In this document: positions 59,101 to 64,000 of the stretch, one piece after another
Layout: each line of letters opens with the position of its first letter
Position numbering within the stretch: position 1 is the first letter of the stretch
From: Aptenodytes patagonicus
Lineage: Eukaryota; Chordata; Aves; Sphenisciformes; Spheniscidae
DNA length: 64,000 bases
NCBI RefSeq assembly: GCF_965638725.1
Contig: NC_134951.1
Location: 1,984,001 to 2,048,000 of the forward strand
Direction: 5' to 3'
Notes under the pieces: model-generated
The model's input: only the letters and a program-made list of their open reading frames with translations
Databases searched by the model: none
What the model was told of the DNA's origin: nothing
Made by a program: the position numbers and the translations under genes

Positions 59101-60805
59101 TTCTCTAAAGATGTATTTCCAGCAAATATTTCATGGAACTATTCAAAGTATTTCTGAGGTTCAGCCGAAGCCATGGAAAAAGCCCAAGATTCCCATTAAC
59201 AAAATGATCTCTGGATGGGAGCAAAGCTGGGTCGGAGTGAAAATCCCCCCCCAATCCAGGTGCTCTTCGGCAGGGGAAGCGCCGGATCGGCGTGGGGATG
59301 CTTGGCAGCATCGGGTGCCATCCGAGGGCATCTCAACCCAGCGGTCCGATGCTGCTGGAGCCTGTCTGGTGCAGGAAAGGGTTGCTGGGGAGCTCTGCCA
59401 GCTGAGTCTGCAAAACCCTTGTGAAAACACTGAGCTGTCGCAGCTGCATCTTTGGCAAGAGCATCTCTGATCCATTCTACCAGAGAGGCTGAACTCCCTA
59501 CCCCTAACTTGCAAAAAAAAAAAAAAGGCAGGTGGTGATTTTGGAGGCACAGCCTTGAGAAAAGGGACGTGGCAAATACCTGACGCAGGAATCAATTCAC
59601 TGACAGGTTCCCCAAATAGCTGATGAAAAGATAAACCCTGCCAGTAGCACAGCGCAAGTCATCCCGGTGGGGCTGCAGAAGGAGATGTGCCACCTCCGGG
59701 CTTAAACGATGGAGGATCAGGCCCAGAGCAGCCAGAGGGATTTGCTCTGAGAAGCTTCTTTCTTAGGACATCCCATTTATTAACAGGCTTTCGATTCTGT
59801 TCCTTGTTTTGGAAAAAGCATGCGTGTGAGCGCTATGGGGCACGGAAAAAGAAACCACTCGAAGACAAATCCCAAGCGATCCATCTCATTTTCCACATCC
59901 CTTGCTAGCTCCCCGGCAGCCAGCTTTCTCCCCCTGCCATGCCCTGTTATTTATGAAACCCTGGACTCTTCAGAGGCATCTGCCCCCACGGATATCTGCA
60001 AATAGGGAGTCTCCACCGGAGCTCAGCTGCAGAAACCAGGGCCCCAGCGCTATCCGAGTAAGACAGCACCACTAAAAGCAAACCTCTTTTTTTTTTTTTC
60101 CCCCTGCGGTTCAACCCGAGACAGAAGGGCAGCTGCACTGTAAGCCAATCTTGATAGTAAGGGCTGCACGGTTTCATACCAGCGAGGCCATTAGATATAT
60201 TATTAGGCAGCACAACCCGGGCTCAGGAATCCCAGGCTGTGGGATTCCAGCTGGAAGGCTCCTCCGTGCCCTAATCCCCCCCGTAAGGTGGGGAAGCGGC
60301 ACAGCCTGCCAGCTCTCCCCGTTACATGAGCCGCCCGGGGCCGAAAATGCTCGGCCGCCTCTTTGCCAGGCTGCCGGTTCTCATGGGGGATCGCGTTTGA
60401 AAAGCGGAGAAGTGAGATATTGTATTTCACGGGGCTGTTTTCCAGCTTTTTTGGCGGGGGGAGAGAACGGTGTGGTGTTAAGTATCGTCTCTGAATCTGA
60501 CGCTCTCGTGTGTTCCCACTCACATCTGGCCTCCTGTTACCAGATGTTGGAAATCCTCCTCCACGCTCACGTCACACCTCAGCATCTGGCCCTGTATGTG
60601 ACCTCCAGTAAGTCCCATGAGTGGTTCTCTCTTTACCTGGACCAGTTTGTCGATCCCAAGAGCTCGATCCAGCTCGGCCAGCTCCGTCTCGTCTTTGCCG
60701 CTGAGGAAGGAGACGAGCTGCTCGAGCAGGGCTTTCTCGTCGTTCCGACCCTCCGGCGTGGTGGGAGGACACAGGAGCTCATCCAGCTGCGAGGTGATGC
60801 ACTGG
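50137..60805 (-). CDS. NCOA1: NCOA1 (SRC-1), nuclear receptor coactivator, last eight coding exons
   Basis: Minus-strand exons in order: 60805-60637, 57643-57329, 57159-57058, 55964-55565, 54741-54567, 53388-53205, 51524-51435, 50304-50137 (stop TAA 50139-50137). They total 1603 nt, or 533 residues of a protein of about 1440; the 5' part is outside the window. SRC-1 binds ligand-bound nuclear receptors and recruits CBP/p300 and methyltransferases. The first exon carries activation domain 1, with LDELL and [10 protein letters not shown] and the [15 protein letters not shown] segment. The next exons are Gln/Pro-rich ([15 protein letters not shown] and [11 protein letters not shown]), corresponding to the Q-rich region and activation domain 2. 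The last exon ends LLQQLLTE, the extra C-terminal LXXLL motif of the SRC-1a isoform. All eight exons join in phase with GT-AG signals. Exon 51435-51524 (conserved [13 protein letters not shown]) is short. Confidence 0.96.
52025..52835 (+). mobile_element. CR1 LINE, 5'-truncated, antisense in an NCOA1 intron
   Basis: About 810 bp of CR1 3' end on the plus strand. The translated ORF2 tail is open for about 240 codons to a stop at 52746-52748. It shows [61 protein letters not shown] and WSRLPRE-type segments. The 3' UTR ends with GATTCTATGATTCTGTGATT, the usual CR1 8-bp repeat tail. The open frame suggests it is younger than the copy in DNAJC27. It lies between NCOA1 exons 51435-51524 and 53205-53388, opposite to the gene. 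Confidence 0.95.
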
Positions 60806-63800
60806 CTGCAGAGAGAAGAAGTCAAGGGGAGGCACGTTAAGGTTTATGAAGCAGCAAGGAGGCTGAGCTAGGAAATGCTCGAGCGACACAGCCCCTGCAG
60901 CCACGGGGACTCACTCCCACCCCACTGCATCATGCAAACCCCACGGGATGCAGCCTCGTCCCCCGGCTCCGACACCGGCTGAGCCTGCTCAAGCTCAAGC
61001 CCCGGGCCAAAACCTGCTTGTAAGGATGAACCTCTCCACGAAACGAAGCCAGGACAGCGTTTTGGTGAGGTTTGGGAATAAAACTTCGGTGCTTTTGCAG
61101 GCTTTGCTCCCGCAGGCGCTTTGGGCAGGACAGCGGGAGGCAGAGCAAAACTTCTGCCGGCACGAAAGCAGGGAGGCGTGGATGGAGCCGGAGCAGCTGG
61201 AAGCGGAGCAGCTGGAAGCAAAGCAGCTGAAGGCAAAGGGGAACCTTTGAGCTGCAAAAATAAGATTTCTGCAAAGCTCGCTCAATATTCTTTGGGAATA
61301 AGATTAATATGTAAGGAGAGACATTCCAATGACGTGACTAATTGGAGTCAATCGGATTTGTCGGGTCTGACACGATGAAGAGAGCCGTGGCACATCACGC
61401 TTGCAGAGAGGCACAAAGGCGAGGGCTCGAACATGCCAGCAGTTCCCAAGCAGCAGACATGTTTATCCTTTTAGCTCCAGATGAGGACCAGATGTACAGT
61501 AAGGAACTGAAGCCAATCTGACCGAGACCGCTGCAGCCAACACACGCAGCCTAATCCGGGGAAAAGAAATACTCGGCTTTGGGATTTCTTAAATTGCAGA
61601 GCGGGAGCAGAGAGGGAAGCGGGGAGACAGAGGTGAAAAGCAGGGCTAGTTTCACTCCGTAACCAAGGTCCCTGCTACCTGCTGCTTGTATCAAACCCAG
61701 TTTTTCAGTGCCAAAGCCAAAGGACAAAGTTTGCTGTGCAGACATCGTTCTTGCAGAGGAAGGGGAGGACAGGCTTCTTCTCCTCATTAACAGGCAGCTA
61801 GAGGAGAAATTCAGGTTGGCACCGTCTCTTCAGCCCATGCCAGACCTCCGCGTGGACGGCAAAAGTTGGTTTATAAAGAGATCGTGGGGACAATACAACA
61901 TTTATGTAGTAAATAAACCTCCAGCGCGTCCTGCTTTGCAGCCCAATCCAGCTTGCGGAGCCTTCCCCACTCCTCCTCTCCTCCAGCACCATGCCGTGGT
62001 GGGGTTCAGATGAGTCTCCGGGCAGGTGACAGAGGGGAAAAGGAGATCCTGGACCCCGTACATCATGTCCCCAGTCATACCGGTTTCGTGACGCAAAGGT
62101 TTTCTATCCACCCTTCAGGCTTTTCTAAGGCGAAAGCTCTGATTCTGCATGCGGTGAGGAGAAATTCAGCTACTTGCAGAGATGGTGTCAAATGCTGCTT
62201 GACGTCCCGTAAAACATCTCCCTGGCATGGCCTCCAAGCGCTGCTCTGAAAGGGTGCAGGTCTCCGGCCCTGCACAGATGTCCTACAAACCTCAGGCATC
62301 TCAGATGCGCTGGGTGCCAGCGTTGAGGCAACCGAATCAGGCCCCAGGTGGCATGTTTGACCTTGGGGGATTAGAGGAACGCATGCGAGAACAGCGGCCT
62401 GGACTTGGTTCGAGAAGCCTTGGACCTGGCCCAAGGTGTCCCTCTTCTGCAGAAGACACAAGAGCACTTATGCCTGGGACACGAGAGAGGGGATGTTGCA
62501 GTCCTCCCACTTTATCAAGAGGCAAAAAGCAGGAGAGGATTTGGGGAACAGAATTTAAAAAGGAAGTTCCTGTTCCCCAGGACAGCCGGTGCTGGGAGAT
62601 CTGGGCACCACCAGCTCCTTGAACAAGGCCAGGACCTCAGCCCGGCTCCAGCTAACGCGAACCTCCCAGCTGGGAAACCTTTACAACCCCCAAAGCAAAA
62701 GCTCTGCCAGTTTGATCTCAGCTAAAATATATTCCTCGGTCCTGTAATATCTGCAATCTAAAGGCTCTGTCTGCTTTCTCTGACTGCGGTCTCCATCGGG
62801 TGGATGCACAGCTGCTGGGACCGTGGGCATCTCCCAGGACAAGCATGTCCTCCACAGCTGGAGCACACCTGCAGGTCCTGAGGACCAAAGTCCAGAGGCT
62901 TTTCTCCAGCAGAATCTCTCCTCTCGGCTGCAGTGGAAGTGGGATTTTGTAGTTGATCACCACACCGCTAGATGGAAGTGTTTAGACCCCACCAAGATGC
63001 TGCCAAGGCAGGTCTCACCCATGATGCTCCATCAGACCTACGGTTACTGAAGATACGGGAGTGAACTGAGCTGGGAACCAGCTTCTTCCAGCGTTGCCTC
63101 TGCCCACCACCTCCAGCAGGAACAGCCCGTGCCTGGAGACCCTAATTCAGGAGGAACGGAGGCTCACCATGACGAGCAGACCTCTACCTCTCATCTTGCT
63201 GTCATCTCGTGGCCCCAGTCCATGTGTTGGCTTTACTGGGGGCTTCCCCCACATCTCCACTGCATGGGGAGCCCGACCTTGCTGCAGGGACCTGACGGCG
63301 CCATGGGAAGTCCCACCACGCACCTTGCTTTCTCCCCCCTCAATGCCGAGAAAATCAAATACTACCCTGTAAAACCCTAACCAGGCTGCAATTTTAAAGC
63401 GGGGTTGAAACCACCGCTCTCCAAAGGCAGGGACTGTGCGAGATTTGTTACCTCCACATCTCACCAGGCTTCAGGCAGATGCCACCGCTTCACTGGTCCG
63501 ACCTTGTCTCCTGGCACAGGACTCTGCCCTGAAACCACCTGAGGTGTTTTTCCCACCTGAGGAGTCCCGGGATGCTGCTGCCCAACGCTTCCCTCCTTGA
63601 CACCTGCACAGGTCCCAAGCCTTTCACGCCAACCTGGGTCCTCACTCAATAATCCTGCTGCAAAGGGTGAGCCAGAAGAAAATCCCCCTCCCTTCCTCCC
63701 AGCTGCGCTGGCTGGGGAGACAAAAACGTCTACAGCCAGCCAGACTGACTCAGTGCTTGGAGCACAAGGCTGCTGAGTAAGGTAAGGTCATTTTTACCCC

Positions 63801-64000
63801 ATAAGCAGCATTTTAAGGAACATTCGTAGCTTAAAAAACAAATTGATTTTTCTAGCAGCTCTGCCCTTTGCCAGGTATGTCCCACGGATCTTAACCCAAC
63901 AAAATAATGACACCAGCAAGGCTTAAAAGGAAAGTTACTTCCTTGTGGCAAGGGCTCGGGCTGGTGTAAATGCTCAGTTAAATAGGGATTTGTTTTATCT
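60806..64000 (-). other. NCOA1 intron continuing past the window end
   Basis: Upstream of the 60805 acceptor on the minus strand I found no further NCOA1 exon. The frames here lack similarity to SRC-1 and show no paired splice signals. A small GGAAGC/GGAGCAGCTG repetition lies at about 61193-61235. No RNA gene or mobile element was recognised. Confidence 0.55.

Overview
The window is vertebrate nuclear DNA and almost certainly from a bird. Three 3'-truncated CR1 LINEs carry the typical avian CR1 3' end, introns are short and GC-rich, and all genes are multi-exon with standard splice sites. I cannot name the species from the sequence. Six genes of one conserved block are present, in the order and orientation known for human 2p23 (read in reverse): EFR3B (-, only the first coding exon), DNAJC27 (+, complete), ADCY3 (+, complete), CENPO (-, complete), PTRHD1 (+, complete) and NCOA1 (-, last eight coding exons). 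Exon limits were set by eye from splice signals, reading phase and remembered orthologous proteins. For every complete gene the summed exon lengths give an uninterrupted frame: 273, 1114, 289 and 139 codons. Layout: 1-1400 is EFR3B intron 1 (with a 70-bp minisatellite), its tiny first coding exon and a CpG island. 1.4-9.5 kb is intergenic, with a pentanucleotide array, a decayed retrovirus-like fossil and a GC-rich minisatellite just upstream of DNAJC27. 9.7-18.0 kb is DNAJC27 (7 coding exons, two CR1 pieces in intron 3). 18.0-22.3 kb is its 3' flank. 22.3-23.2 kb is the ADCY3 CpG island. 23.2-37.4 kb is ADCY3 (20 coding exons, minisatellites in introns 1 and 2). 37.4-40.4 kb holds the facing 3' tails of ADCY3 and CENPO. 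40.4-45.8 kb is CENPO, 45.75-45.85 kb a bidirectional promoter, and 45.85-47.1 kb PTRHD1. 47.3-50.1 kb is intergenic plus the AT-rich NCOA1 3' UTR. 50.1-64.0 kb is the 3' part of NCOA1. The genes do not form one pathway: EFR3B anchors a PI4-kinase at the plasma membrane, DNAJC27 is a Rab-like GTPase with a J domain, ADCY3 makes cAMP, CENPO is a kinetochore protein, PTRHD1 a peptidyl-tRNA-hydrolase-like protein and NCOA1 a nuclear-receptor coactivator. I saw no undescribed multi-gene system. The most notable items are a GC-AG intron in ADCY3, a 13-bp minisatellite carrying five perfect POU octamers beside an ADCY3 exon, a minisatellite bracketed by a direct duplication at the DNAJC27 promoter, and an overlapping upstream reading frame in CENPO.
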